Assembly: GCF_000189635.1 (NCBI RefSeq)
Contig: NW_002476420.1
Coordinates: 534,625-598,624 of the forward strand
DNA from: Tetrahymena thermophila SB210
Taxonomy: Eukaryota > Ciliophora > Oligohymenophorea > Hymenostomatida > Tetrahymenidae
Direction: 5' to 3'
DNA length: 64,000 nucleotides
Shown here: positions 1-11,554 of the stretch, piece after piece
Layout of the letters: the number at the start of each line of letters is the position of its first letter
Numbering within the stretch: the first letter of the stretch is position 1
The notes under the pieces: model-generated
Seen by the model: the letters and a program-made list of their open reading frames with translations, nothing else
Told to the model about the DNA's origin: nothing
The model's database searches: none
Program-made: the position numbers and the translations under genes

Positions 1-1497
1 TTGAAACTAAATCTAAGGTAAAAACAGTTTATTTGTTTTTGATTGTGATATTTTTTAATTTAAAAATAAATTTAAAATAATTTAACTAACTCTTTTAATT
101 AATTTATCAGCTTTTTATTATAATTTTATTATTTTTTATTCTGTTTGTGTTTTTTTTTATTTCATTGCTAATTTAACTCATTTTTTATTTTCTACTTTTG
201 CTAATTTTATCAATTAATTAATTCATTTCATGTTAATTCATATTTTTTCTTCATTTTTTCCTTCTAAATTAATAAATGACAAAATATTTTTTCTTCAATA
301 TTTAAAAAGTAATAATTAAATTGGTGCAACTGGTGTAAAAGGTTTAATTTGTGGATTAGAAAAGTGCCATTAATCTCTTAAATCTTTCACNNNNNNNNNN
401 NNNNNNNNNNNNNNNNNNNNNNNNNNNNNNNNNNNNNNNNNNNNNNNNNNNNNNNNNNNNNNNNNNNNNNNNNNNNNNNNNNNNNNNNNNTTAATTAATT
501 TATTTCTTATTATTTGATATTATTTCTTTTTATTTTCCTTACTTACTAATTAACTATATTTTTTTTCTTTAATATTTATAAAGGAATAATCTTATTGGTG
601 ACGAAGGTGCATCAAGCTTAGGTTCTGGTTTAGGAAGGTGTACTAATCTCTCAAATTTTACACTTCATCTTTAGTAAAAATAGTTTATTTGTTTTGGATT
701 GTGATATTTTTTATGTAAAAATGAAATTAAAACAATATAAATAACTCATTTAATTTATTTATTACATTTTTTTTCATTTTTTTATTTTGTTTGAGTTTTT
801 TTTTTATTTCTTTGTTAATTTTAATAATTTTTTAAATTAATTAATTAACTTTTTATTATTTAATATTTTTTCCTTCTAACTAACTAATTTAATATATATT
901 TTTTCTTCAATATTTAACAAGCGGAAATGATATTTATGACGAAGGTGCATCATACTTAGGTTCAGGTTTAGGAAAGTGTGCTAATCTCTCAAATTTGACA
1001 CTTCATCTTTTGTAAAAACAGTTTTGTTTTGAATTTTGATTAGATTTTTATTTGATTTATTTTTATTTATTTATTCTATTTATGTTTTTTTTGTTAAATT
1101 TAACTAATTTTTTCATTTTCAAAGTAGTTTTTATATTAATTTCTTATTATTTCATATTTTTTCTTCATTTTTTCCTTCTAACTATTTAACAAGCGGAAAT
1201 TAAATTTGTGATTAAGGTTCATTAGACTTAGGTTCTGGTTTAGGAAAATGCACCAATCTCTTAACTTTTACACTTAGTCTTGGGTAAATATAGTTTATTC
1301 ATTTTGGAACGATTTAATTAACTCTTTTAATTAATTTATTAGATTTTATTTGATTTATTTTTCTTTTAAATTTTTATTCTGCTAATCATTTTTATATTAA
1401 AAGTTACTACCATAACAATAAATCATCATAATTGAAATTAAAAAGAAAGTTTCTCAAATCAAAAAGATTAATTGTCTTAAATATAGCATTTTGGTGA
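1..1497 (+). CDS. Leucine-rich-repeat protein, 3' part (5' end outside window)
   Basis: Exons read with TAA/TAG as Gln: 1-17, 310 to about 399 (runs into the N gap), 584-673, 922-1011, 1194-1283 and the last exon 1404-1497 ending at TGA. Each complete internal exon is exactly 90 bp, has the same phase, and encodes one repeat of the form GN-I-DEGAS-LGSGLG-CTNLSNLTLHL. This is the ribonuclease-inhibitor-like LRR pattern common in ciliate proteins. The last exon gives a basic tail (KLKRKFLKSKRLIVLNIAFW). Introns of about 120-310 bp start GTAAA and end AAG. LRR proteins of this kind are protein-binding scaffolds; no other domain is visible, so the partner and role are unknown. The 5' end is missing and one exon is interrupted by the assembly gap. 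Confidence 0.8.
391..490. other. Assembly gap (100 N)
   Basis: Exactly 100 N, a conventional scaffold gap of unknown true length. It interrupts the LRR exon beginning at 310 and the following intron. Confidence 0.99.
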
Positions 1498-2981
1498 TAA
1501 AAAGTGATGAAAAAAGGATGAGAAATTATATAAATATTTGAATAAAAAAATATTATGTATTATTTTATAACCTAAAAAATAGTTAGTTAGTTAGTTAGTT
1601 AGTTAGATAGATTTATTTTTATTTTTTTATTTATAAATATCACATTTTGGTAATTTAATAAATAGTTTATTAAACAATAACAAAATTTAACAACTAAATT
1701 TACTTAAATAAAATAATTTCTCTAAATTCAGCCCTGAGCTTTAACAAAAACAATAAAAGCTTTTTTTTAATTACTAGCGTCTTACTATACCTTATCAAAT
1801 TAAATAAATGAGAAGCTTTTATATCAAATATTAATAATAGAAATTAATATTTTTAATACATAAGAAAAAGTTAAATAAAAATTACTATAAATATAAAATA
1901 TTTATAATTTAAATATTTAGATTTAAATAAAGGTATTTTAAAGTTTTATAGTATAGCAAGACGTCATACAAAAATATAGTGCTTAGCATGCAACTTTTTA
2001 TCAAATAGATTTTTTAGTTATTTTAAAAAAATCTGATTTTTATATTTTATAATAGAATTATAATAAATAATTAATAATTTAATTTATTATAATTTTAAAA
2101 ATAAATATTTTTTTTGCTATTAGTAAACAGCTTCATTTTAAAATAGCAAAGTGCTATATATATTCTCATTTATTTATATATTTTTTAAATGATCAATTTG
2201 ATATGTTTAATCAATCTAGTTAATAAATAAATTTAAGTTAACATATATTAGAAATATAATCATACTAAAATATTTTATAAATAAAAAGAAATTAGGATGA
2301 TAGAAGAATCTTGCCTTATTAAAATAATCAATTGAATTCTATGAAAATTATAAATTTGTTTATTTCAAATAAGATTAATACCACTTTGTTCTATTTTTAT
2401 TTAAATTATCTCATTTTCTTATGATAATGAAATTATAAAATTGAGTTTTTGAAGTAGAATTTGAAGAATAAATTCTGATTATTAAATTTAATAAAAGCAA
2501 AATTTATACTTATAATTAAATAGATTCGAACTAATTAATAACTTTAATTCAAACCAAGAATTAATTTTTTGAGACTAAAAAAATTAAAAAAGAATAATTA
2601 AACAAAACAAAATTATTTATTTATTTGGTTTTTCTTAATAAAATTTATATTTAATGAATGGATTATTTTTATATCAAAAGAGAGGAAGTTCATTTATGTA
2701 CATTAAAACCTCTAGTTTTAAGTAGAAATCAATCTCAAAGTTAAAGTAACTTGTAAGCAGCTCAAATATTTAATCTATTTTCACACATCTATCTTTATTT
2801 GAGGAATTTGTTTAATCAAAACAATGAAATCTTAATTTATAATTAAATATCAGAGCAAAAAATATACTTCTAACTCGAAATTAAAAGAAAAAAACTTTTA
2901 TTAATTAAAGAAAAAAAAAAGTTAAATATCTAACAATTTTCTTTTTAAAGAATTCTAATAAAAATACAATTGTTAAGTAAA
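1498..2981. other. Intergenic, AT-rich; contains (AGTT)n
   Basis: No open frame of note with TGA as the only stop. Holds an (AGTT)n microsatellite at 1581-1606. From about 2210 it is similar to 4290-5140, the upstream region of the next paralogue. The conserved block at about 2640-2930 probably includes the promoter of the gene at 2982. Confidence 0.6.
1581..1606. repeat. (AGTT)n microsatellite
   Basis: About six perfect tandem copies of AGTT, seen directly; it follows the LRR gene. Confidence 0.9.
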
Positions 2982-3545
2982 ATGAGCAAAAACTATAATA
3001 GATTAACTATTTCTTTTTTTATCTTTATGATTGCTTTAAATATCATTTACTGTAGGGATGATATAAGAATGCTTGGTTCAAAACGAGGTGGTGGTAATAC
3101 ATCAAGATCATCATCTACATCAGGTGCTGGTAGCTCAAATTAAAGTGGATCAGGAGGGACTAATTCTACTACTACTGGAGGTAGCTACACAACTAATGAC
3201 TTAATAATTTAAGTCGTAGTCCCAATAGTAGTTTTTGTTGTTCTTATTTTTCTTATTTGCTTATGTAAGAGGATAAGATTGGCAAAATAAAAAGTAGTAG
3301 CAGCTAAAAATATAAAATTTAATAACTAATAATAATAAGACCTGAATAAATAAATGCAGGCATGTAATCCTATTCAATAATAACCTTATAATTAATAGCA
3401 ATAAGGATTTTATTATCCAAACTAATATGGAGTTAATTAATAATAGCTCTAAGTAAATCAGAATATATCATATTAATAAACCAATTAGGAATAATCTTAT
3501 TTATACTATTAATAACCAGCTATTTAATAAGCAAGCATTTTGTGA
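2982..3545 (+). CDS. Small type I membrane protein, Ser/Gly ectodomain, Gln/Asn tail (family A, copy 1)
   Basis: Intronless 187-residue ORF using TAA/TAG as Gln, stop TGA. Residues 1-24 are a signal peptide with a hydrophobic core and Cys24. Residues 35-72 are Ser/Gly/Thr-rich (RSSSTSGAGSS, GSGGTNSTTTGGS), a likely O-glycosylated extracellular stalk. Residues about 74-95 form one membrane helix ending in CLCKR, which gives a type I topology with a cytoplasmic tail. The tail, about 90 residues, is Gln/Asn/Tyr-rich with the motif MQACNPIQ. First of four same-strand paralogues and nearly colinear with the gene at 5141. I do not recognise a named family; a surface adhesin or sensor is possible but unproven. 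Confidence 0.8.
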
Positions 3546-5140
3546 TGAAAATCAAAAATAAATTTATTAAGACAAATAGATAGTTAATTTAATAGCAGAT
3601 TGAAATACTTTATATTTATTCAAATTATTAGTGTCAATTAATAAATTTTTTAACATTTTTTTATATTATTTGATATTTACATTTAGTTTTTTTGAATTTT
3701 AATTAATTAGTTTAGATTTTCTATTTTTATAATAGATAAGATACATTAAGATATAGTCAGCATTAATTTATCTTGAATAAATAAATTAAAATCTAATTGC
3801 AAATATAATTAAATCTACAATTATTTTTGTCATTAATTAAATAAATAGAAACTCATTAAATTAATATTTGAATTTAAGGTTACTGCCTCTCAAAATTAAA
3901 TGTGTTAATTAAATTTTAAATAATTGAATAGACTTGAATTGCTTTTTTATTTTTTCTTAAATATTTTTACAATAATTATAAACTAATAATTACATTGTAC
4001 TTAATTAGAAATCAATTGTAATTTACCATCAAAAAAAGCATACTATTGGAAAAATCAATTATATTGATTAAATATTTACTGAAAATGGATCTTTTTTAGA
4101 GAGAAAATGTTTAAATAAATATGATTTAGCTTTATAAAAAAATGTTTAAATAAAATCATAAATAAATAATTAATTAATATTAAAAAAATATATTTTAAGA
4201 AAGATTTACTATTTTATTTCAAACTTTCACAAATAAATAGTAAAAAACTATTAAAATTCTCTCCCTTCCATAATTAAGTTTGTTTAATGAGTCTGTCTGG
4301 TTAATAAATAAATAACTAAATAAATTAAAGTATATATAATAGAAATATTATCATGCTCAAATATTTATAAATTCAAAATTTTATTTACTTACAAACAAAC
4401 TATAAAAAGATAGATATTAGAATGTTAGAAAAATATTGTATTTATAAATAATCAATAGAATTCTATGAAAATTATAAAATTTGTTTATTTCGAATAAAAT
4501 TAATACCACTTTATTCTTACATTGTTTACATTGGATTTTCAAATTATCTCATTTTCTTATGATAATCAATAAGTTATGAAATAATAGTTTTTTTACGATT
4601 TATAATTGAATTTTTGTAGTAGAATTTGATGAATAAATTCTGATATTTAAAATTGATTAAAAGCAAAATTTATACTTATAAATAAATGGATTCGAATTAA
4701 TAATAACTTTAATTAAAACCAAAATTATTTTTTTTTAATTTAATAGAATTCAAATAGAATAATTAAACAAAACAAAATTATTATTTTGGTTGTTTGTTTT
4801 TCTTAATAAAATTTATATTTAATGAATGGATCATTTTGATATCAAAAATGAGAGGAAATTAATTTGTATACATTAAAACATCTAGTTTTACATAGAAACA
4901 TGAATATTAAAGTAACTTGTAAACAGCTCAAATATTTAATCTGTATTCACACATCTTTATTTGAGGAATTTGATTAATCAAAACATTGAAATCTTAATTT
5001 GTAATTAAATATCAGAGCAAACAATACTTCTAACTCGAAATTAAAAGAAAAAACTTTTATTAATTAAAGAAAAAAAAAAGTTTAATATCTAACTATTTTC
5101 TATTTAAAGGATTCTTATAGAAATATAATTGCTTAGTAAA
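3546..5140. other. Intergenic spacer between family A copies 1 and 2
   Basis: AT-rich spacer with no gene seen. The part before about 4290 resembles the region after copy 2, and the part after it resembles the region before copy 1, as expected for tandem duplication. Confidence 0.6.
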
Positions 5141-5704
5141 ATGAACATAAATAATAATAGATTAACTATTTCTTTTTTTATCTTTTTGCTTGCTATAAAT
5201 ATCATTTACTGTAGGGATGATATAAGAATACTTGGTTCAAAGAGAGGTAGTAGTATCAGTAGTAGATCAAGATCATCATCTACATCACGTGGCGGCAGTA
5301 CAAATAATAGTGGATAAGGAGCAAATAACTCTACTATTTCTACGGGAGGTAGCATCTCAAATAAAGACTTAATAATTATAATTGTAATCCCAATAGCAGT
5401 TGTTGTTTTTGTTATTTTTCTTATTTGCTTATGTAGGAGAATAAGATTGGCAAAATAAAAAGTAGTAGCTAATAATATTTAATTTACTAACTAATAAGAC
5501 ATGAATAAATAAATGCAGGCATGCAATCCTATTCAGTAAGAACCTAATAATTAATAGCAATAAGTATTTTATTATCCAAACTAATATGGAGTTAATTAAT
5601 AATAGCTCTAAGTGAATCAGAATATATCATATTAATAAACAAACTAGGAATAATCTTATTTATACTTTTAATAACCAGCTATTTAATAAGCAAGTATATT
5701 ATGA
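5141..5704 (+). CDS. Small type I membrane protein, Ser-rich ectodomain, Gln/Asn tail (family A, copy 2)
   Basis: Intronless, 187 residues, the same length as the gene at 2982. Starts MNINNNRLTISFF, stop TGA. The start is the ATG in AAAATG at 5141. A TTG-initiated 62-residue frame from 5129 is an artefact of the standard code, which cuts the protein at an internal TAA (Gln). Signal peptide about 1-24; Ser-rich stretch 37-58 (SSISSRSRSSSTSRGGS); membrane helix about 77-97 ending CLCRR; Gln/Asn-rich tail with MQACNPIQ. Differences from copy 1 cluster in the Ser-rich ectodomain, while the membrane helix and tail are nearly the same. Function unknown. Confidence 0.8.
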
Positions 5705-6792
5705 TGAAAAATCAAAAACAAATTAATTAAAACATATAGTTAATTTAATACAAGATTGAAATACTTTATATTTATTCAAATTATTAAATTATTAGTGTCA
5801 ATATGGAAATTTTTTTTAACATTTATATATTTTATAAAACGAATTTCTAAAAAAAACATATTTTATTTTGATATTAAAACGTGCTTTTTGTTTTATTGAA
5901 TTTTGATTAGTTTAAATTTCAATTTTAATAAAACATAAGATAGATACATTAAGATATAGTCAGAATTAATTTATATTGAATAAATAAATTAAATCTAATT
6001 TGCAAATATAATTAAATCTACTTATTTTTGTCATTATTTAAATAGAAACTTACTTGTTAAATTAATATTTATATTAAAGATACTGCCTCTCAAAATTAAA
6101 TGAGTTAATTAAATTATAAATACATTGAATAGACTTGATTTGTTTTTTATTTTTCTAAAATATATTCACAATAATTATAAACTATTAATTTCATCATATT
6201 TAATTAGAAATCAATAATAATTTATAATCACAAAAGTATTTTTATGGTACTAGTAAACAATTGGAAAAATTAACTATGTTGATTAGATATATATTGACTG
6301 AAACTGGCTCTTTTTTACAGAAAATTTTAAATAAAATTATATAGCTTTATAGCTTTATAAAAAAATGTAAAAATAGTTCATAAATAAATATTTAAAATAT
6401 ATATTTTATGAATGATTTGCAATTTTATCTCAAACTTCCACAAACAAACAAACAAATAGTAAAAAAACTATTAAAACTATCTCCCGTATTCTTTAATCGT
6501 TTTTGTTATAAATATATATTGAAATAAATTAATTTAATAAATTTTATTAATTATCATTGATTAATCTGTAAACTAAAATAATCTGTAATATAAAATAATA
6601 AATATTTCAAGAACTTGAGTGGTTATTCAAAGATTTTAATTTTATTAACTTGTCCAAGTATAAATACTCGAAATTCGTTTTAATAGGAATAAAAAATTTT
6701 ATTTAATATCCTCTAAAAAAATATAAAGGTATTTTAATTAAATTTCTTATCTAAAGCAAATTATTATTTAAATACTTTATCAAAAAATAAAA
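5705..6792. other. Intergenic spacer
   Basis: AT-rich; the first about 780 bp resemble 3546-4290 (duplicated spacer). Nothing coding seen. Confidence 0.55.
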
Positions 6793-7299
6793 ATGAAAAA
6801 AATATTACAATTTTTAACTCTATTTTTGATATTCACTGAAGTTATTTGTACTTTTTCTTAAGCAGTTAATAACAGATAGAGAAATCTATTATCCTCAGCT
6901 AGTAGATCCTCAGGTTCAAGAAGTACTAGTAGCAATCGAGGAAGTGGAGGAGGAGGAAGTAGTAGTAGTAATAGTTCAACAAGTTCTGGAGGCCTTTCTA
7001 CAGGTGCTGCAATTGCTCTTTATGTCTGTGTCCCAGTTGGATTTTGTTTGATTGTTACTTTAATTACTATTGTTTGTAGAAGGTATAACGCTTAAAAAGT
7101 AAAAAAGCAATAAGAATAGGTTCAATAAAATTTATAATTTAATAAATAAAATGCTTTTTAACAGATGTGTTAAGTGAACTAAAATATAGGATAATCAGCT
7201 TTTTATCTCTAAGGACAAACTAATCCTACTAATTATTAATAACCTTAGCAGTACTAATTCTAAGTATATCCAAATTAAAATAATTAAAGCTATTTTTGA
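6793..7299 (+). CDS. Small type I membrane protein, Ser/Gly-rich (family A, copy 3, diverged)
   Basis: Intronless, 168 residues, TGA stop. Signal peptide about 1-22 (MKKILQFLTLFLIFTEVICT). Residues 34-70 are Ser/Gly-rich, including GSGGGGSSSSNSSTSSGG. Membrane helix about 71-94 (GAAIALYVCVPVGFCLIVTL onwards) followed by CRR. A shorter Gln/Asn-rich tail with NAFQQ and YQQPQQYQ ends the protein. Same architecture and strand as its neighbours, but sequence identity is confined to composition and the CRR membrane boundary, so it is an older paralogue. Function unknown. Confidence 0.75.
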
Positions 7300-8135
7300 T
7301 TTGAAAATCGGTATCTTTCAAAATAGCAGAAATTTGCAATAATAAATTATTTTATTTATAATTTTATATTGGTTATTTTTGTTAAAAAAATTATTATTAA
7401 AACTAATATTTAGCTATTTATTTTAATATACTTATTTGATAAAAAGCTATGATAAAATTTTCTGTTTTAAATCAAATTAATAAAATATTTCATTTTTTTT
7501 TGATAATTTTCGATAAAATAAAATTTAGCGATGTTTTTTGTGCATTAGTTTTTTTTATAAAGAGATGGTAATTTCTATAATTGAATCATTTTTCATGAAA
7601 TATGGTGATTTCAGACTCAAAAAATTCAATTAATTTTAATATTCAAGAATAATCAATCCCACCTCTTTTTTTAAACAAATAGTAATACTGATAAAAATAT
7701 TTAAGTATAATAAATAAATAATTAAATTAATTTTATTTTCTTTTTAGATAATTTTTACATCTAAATAAACAAACAAATAATTAGATAAAATTTGAGTTAG
7801 CCATATTAATATTTAATTTTAGATAAAGAAATTAATATCTTGGAAACTAAATTAATATTATTAAATTATTAATTTATTTAGAAATAGAAATTTATATCAC
7901 TTAATTAGAGTAAGTTGTAAACTGAGGAAATATGTAATTTTTTCCTCTATTATCTTGACGATTTCTTAATTAAAAATCTAAATTTTTTGATAAATAAAAA
8001 TCATCTTGGAATAAATCTAACTCGAATTTGATAGCATTTAAAACCAATTTTAAGGAAAAACTAAATATTATAAAATTTTATTTACAATTAAATAAATATA
8101 TAAAAATAAGAAAAATAATAATAATATTTCTTAAA
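7300..8135. other. Intergenic spacer
   Basis: AT-rich, no gene seen. The 100 bp before 8136 presumably contains the promoter of family A copy 4. Confidence 0.5.
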
Positions 8136-8675
8136 ATGAGTTAAAATTATAAGAGGCTGGCTTTTATTTTTCTGGTTATCATGTTTGCTATTAATTAAGC
8201 TTATTGTATAGAAGCTAGAAGAAATCTTAGTTCAAAAAGAGTTAGTAGTCGTAGCAGTAGTAGTAGATCAAGATCTTCATCTAGCTCAGGTAGTGGTTCA
8301 AGTGGGTCAGGAGGTAGCACCTCTGATACAGCTTTAATTCTTGCTATAGTGATCCCTGTAACAGTGGTTGTTATTATCATTTTTTTAGTTTGCTTATGCA
8401 GAAGATACAGAATGGCTTAATAAAAAATTGGATCACTGAATAATTTCTAACTTAATTAATAGTAAAATATGAATTAATAAATGCAGGCCTTAAATCCTAT
8501 TCAACCAAATCCTTTTAGTTAATAATAATAAGTATTTAATTGTCCAGATTAATATGGAATAAACTAATAATAATAACTTTAAGTGATACAATAAACCCCT
8601 TATTAGTAAAACATTAAGTAATAACCTTAAATATACTTTTAGTAGCCAGTTATATAATAAGCAAGCGTTTTATGA
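8136..8675 (+). CDS. Small type I membrane protein, Ser-rich ectodomain, Gln/Asn tail (family A, copy 4)
   Basis: Intronless, 179 residues, TGA stop. Signal peptide about 1-24 (MSQNYKRLAFIFLVIMFA, then INQAYC). Ser-rich ectodomain 31-62. Membrane helix about 66-87 ending CLCRRYRMAQQK. Gln/Asn tail with MQALNPIQ, QYGINQQQQLQV and a C-terminus PVIQQASVL that matches the PAIQQASIL end of copies 1 and 2. It is therefore closer to copies 1 and 2 than copy 3 is, although copy 3 lies between them. Function unknown. Confidence 0.8.
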
Positions 8676-10436
8676 TAAAAATTACATGTATTCATTAACT
8701 AATTTTGTAATCATATCACATTTATTTGTATTCTTTGATATATTCTTGCATAATTTATTAATATTTATTTTTAGAATCTTTATGAAGCAGAAATCATAAT
8801 AATTTTTATGAATTTTGAAAAAATGCAAATTTTATATTAAAAACTTAATTAACAACACTTTTTTTTAAAGAAAATATATTTTGATGCCATAAATATAGCC
8901 TTTTAAATATGTATGACAAAAGTAAAATTTATAGACTTCCTTACAATTAACTAAAGTATTTTGATAGGGCTTTATATTGATTTATCATAGATTTTTTTAG
9001 AGATATAGAATCATAATTTTAGTAGAAGAATGTAAGCTATCAAAATATAATTTATAGATTGTAAACGTCATTCCAATTTGATATGGAATTTAATTCTTTA
9101 CCATAAATTTATTTGTAATCATTAAAAACCAAATTCTTAATTTATAAAAGTTTCTCGAATTTAATTTGGATTATATTTAGTTATTATTTATTTTACCATG
9201 AAATTTATTAAAGAGATAAATTCAATATCAGCTTGAAGAATGAATGAACATTAATCAAATTTAAAGTTTATAAATGTTTCTCGAATTTAATATGGGCTTT
9301 ATTTAAATAAATATTCATTTACCATTCGCATGATTGAAGAGATAAGCTATAATACTTCTTAAAAAGGAAATATAGAAAGAAAAATATTTCTCAAATACAA
9401 AATTTCTTTCTTCAATATATATGGTAAGAAAGATTAAGATCTCAATTTAATTACCAAAATTAAGTATGTAATTATCTAATTAAATAATTCAGCGCATATA
9501 TTAAATAAAAACTAAATCTAATATTTTTTAAATATAAGAATCACTAAAATCTAAATAATTTTGGACACGTAGACTTAAAAAAAAATACTTTTATGCCATC
9601 TTTTTAAATAAAATCATAAATAATCAATCATATACATTTTTCATAAATTTTCATGAAATATAATTTACAATTTTTACTTTAGATTAATAAAAGTAGGTGA
9701 TTTTCTCTTTATCATATAAAATTAAGTGGTTAATACTTTAGTGGGAATTGAAAGTATCGATTTTATCAAAAAATGATTAGAAATCAATTATCAAATTTAA
9801 ATTTGTTTCGATTTTCGATTTACATTTTAAATCGAAACTTTAGATTCTTCCTTTAATTTCCAAAATTGACACATTCGATTGCCATATCTAGTTAGTGAGT
9901 GATGCTAAATTAAAATTTTTTGAGCGTTTTTAAAAAAAAAGATTCTTATTATTTTTTAAGTAATTAATTATGATAACATTTTTAATTCAATTTGTTTATG
10001 CTTAGATTTCTTTTACATTTACCATAAAAAAGTTTATTTTATAATAGCTAATTGAAGCACTAAAATTTTATTTTATTAATATCTTTTTATTTTTCTATAT
10101 TTATTTTTAATATTTAAATCTTTTTTAGTAGATTAATCTATCTATGGTAAATATTTATTTAAGAAACTAACAAATCAATTTGATATTATAGATGATCTTT
10201 GTTATTACTTTTTAAAATTATTAACTTGGAGTTTTTGATTTAACTATTAATAAAGAAAGTATAAATCTTTAGAATTTTATTAAATACAAAATTTTACAAC
10301 CTTATTACAATATGAAATAAAAATTAGCTGAAAGATGATCATTTAAATTTAAAATTAAAATATTGTAATAAGTCTTTCTATAAAGTAAAGTTAAAAAAAA
10401 TAATTAAGAATATAAAAGTGTTAAGTTTTAAATGAG
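8676..10436. other. Intergenic, AT-rich, with a diverged direct repeat
   Basis: No gene seen on either strand. Contains an imperfect about 80-bp direct repeat (9141-9220 and 9267-9347), listed separately. Confidence 0.5.
9141..9347 (+). repeat. Imperfect direct repeat, two units of about 80 bp
   Basis: Unit 1 at 9141-9220 and unit 2 at 9267-9347 both begin TTTATAAA-GTTTCTCGAATTTAAT and contain TTTACCAT and GAAGAGATAA or AAGAGATAA. Identity is partial and the units are separated by about 46 bp. No function seen. Confidence 0.6.
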
Positions 10437-11554
10437 TACCAATTAGATTTATAATTTTTATGGTGCATCCTTATTTTTTGACATTTTAATACAAATCAAG
10501 AAATTAATTTTATGAATAATTTTTTTCTTCCACCTTTTAACTGCAAAGTTTAAGATCAAAATTAATAATTTAAATCTAAATTAATTAAATTTTTTAAAAA
10601 GTTTACAAATATTATTCTTGATTTATTTGTTTAGAAAAGTTTGGAAAACAAAAAATTTTTTTCAACAAAAACATTTCAAAAATAAATACTAATAAATATT
10701 ATTATTTACGTAAAGCTTCTTTTCATTATTAAAACTAACATTTTTAATTATAGTAACAATTTTAATTAAATTAAATTTAATTTATTTTTATAAAACAATA
10801 AATGAATATTGATTTTAAAAGTTTATTTTTTTAGAAATTTTTATTAATTTTTGTTAATAAATAAACTAAAAAATTAAATAAATAAATATATTAAAACTTC
10901 AAATCAAATTTTTTCAAAGAATGCATTAAGTTTAGGCACTTCATTAATAGACTTCACCAATCACTTGACTTTAACATTAAATCTTAGATAAAATTACTTT
11001 ATATAGAAATCTTTCTAGGCATTTAAAGTTATATATAGATAGGAAATTGTTATAAAAATATACTTACTTTTTACTTTAAAGTTGCTTGTGAGATTATCAT
11101 TTATTATTTTCTTTTAATTTCAAATAAAAGTTTTTTAGAATATTAATCTATATGTAAATAAGAAAAGATTTAATCAAATTAATGACGGAAGAGTTTCAGA
11201 ATTATTGATTTTTAATATTAATTTCATGTAAAATAACTTTAATTGCTAATATTGATATTTTTAATTAATTATTTTATGAATTAATATATGAAACAGACAG
11301 ATACATAATTATTTTTCTTTTAAATAAATTCAAATATATAAATTTATTTTGAATTAAGAATATTCCAAAAGCAACCATTAATAGGATATTTTATTTTTGA
11401 AAATTTTAATTTATCATTTAATTTTACTTTTACTTTATTAATTTATTTTTTTCTGTATTTAAAGAAGAAATTAAATTGGTGAAATTGGAGCTTAAAATAT
11501 AGTATTTGTTTTTATAAAATTTCTCAACCTCTCAAATTTGACATCTGAAATTAG
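10437..11554 (+). pseudogene. Degenerate LRR exons (remnant of an LRR gene)
   Basis: Four fragments on one strand, in LRR phase. 10437 to about 10526 reads NQIYNFYGASLFFD. 10920-10987 reads NALSLGTSLIDFTNHLTLTL. About 11170-11226 reads NQINDGRVSELL. 11465-11554 reads NQIGEIGAQNIVF, then FLNLSNLTSEI. The last is exactly 90 bp with an AAG acceptor and GGTAAAT donor in the same phase as the exons of the gene at 1-1497. The second has a donor changed from GT to AT, and the first runs into an early TGA. No start exon or terminal exon was found. This looks like an eroded copy of the LRR gene at the left end of the window; a diverged live gene is less likely. Confidence 0.6.

Larger units (their letters stand above)
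2210..6485 (+). repeat. Tandem duplication of about 2.1 kb carrying family A copies 1 and 2
   Basis: About 2210-4290 and about 4290-6485 align over most of their length. They share the upstream block ending in AACTCGAAATTAAAAG, the coding sequence, and the downstream block with TACTGCCTCTCAAAATTAAATG. Small indels and substitutions separate them, so the duplication is fairly recent. Boundaries are estimated by eye. Confidence 0.7.

Noticed and set aside
1741-1990. Loose inverted similarity between GCGTCTTACTATACC and TATAGTATAGCAAGACGTC
   Set aside because: Imperfect, widely spaced and without flanking duplications; not enough to call an element.
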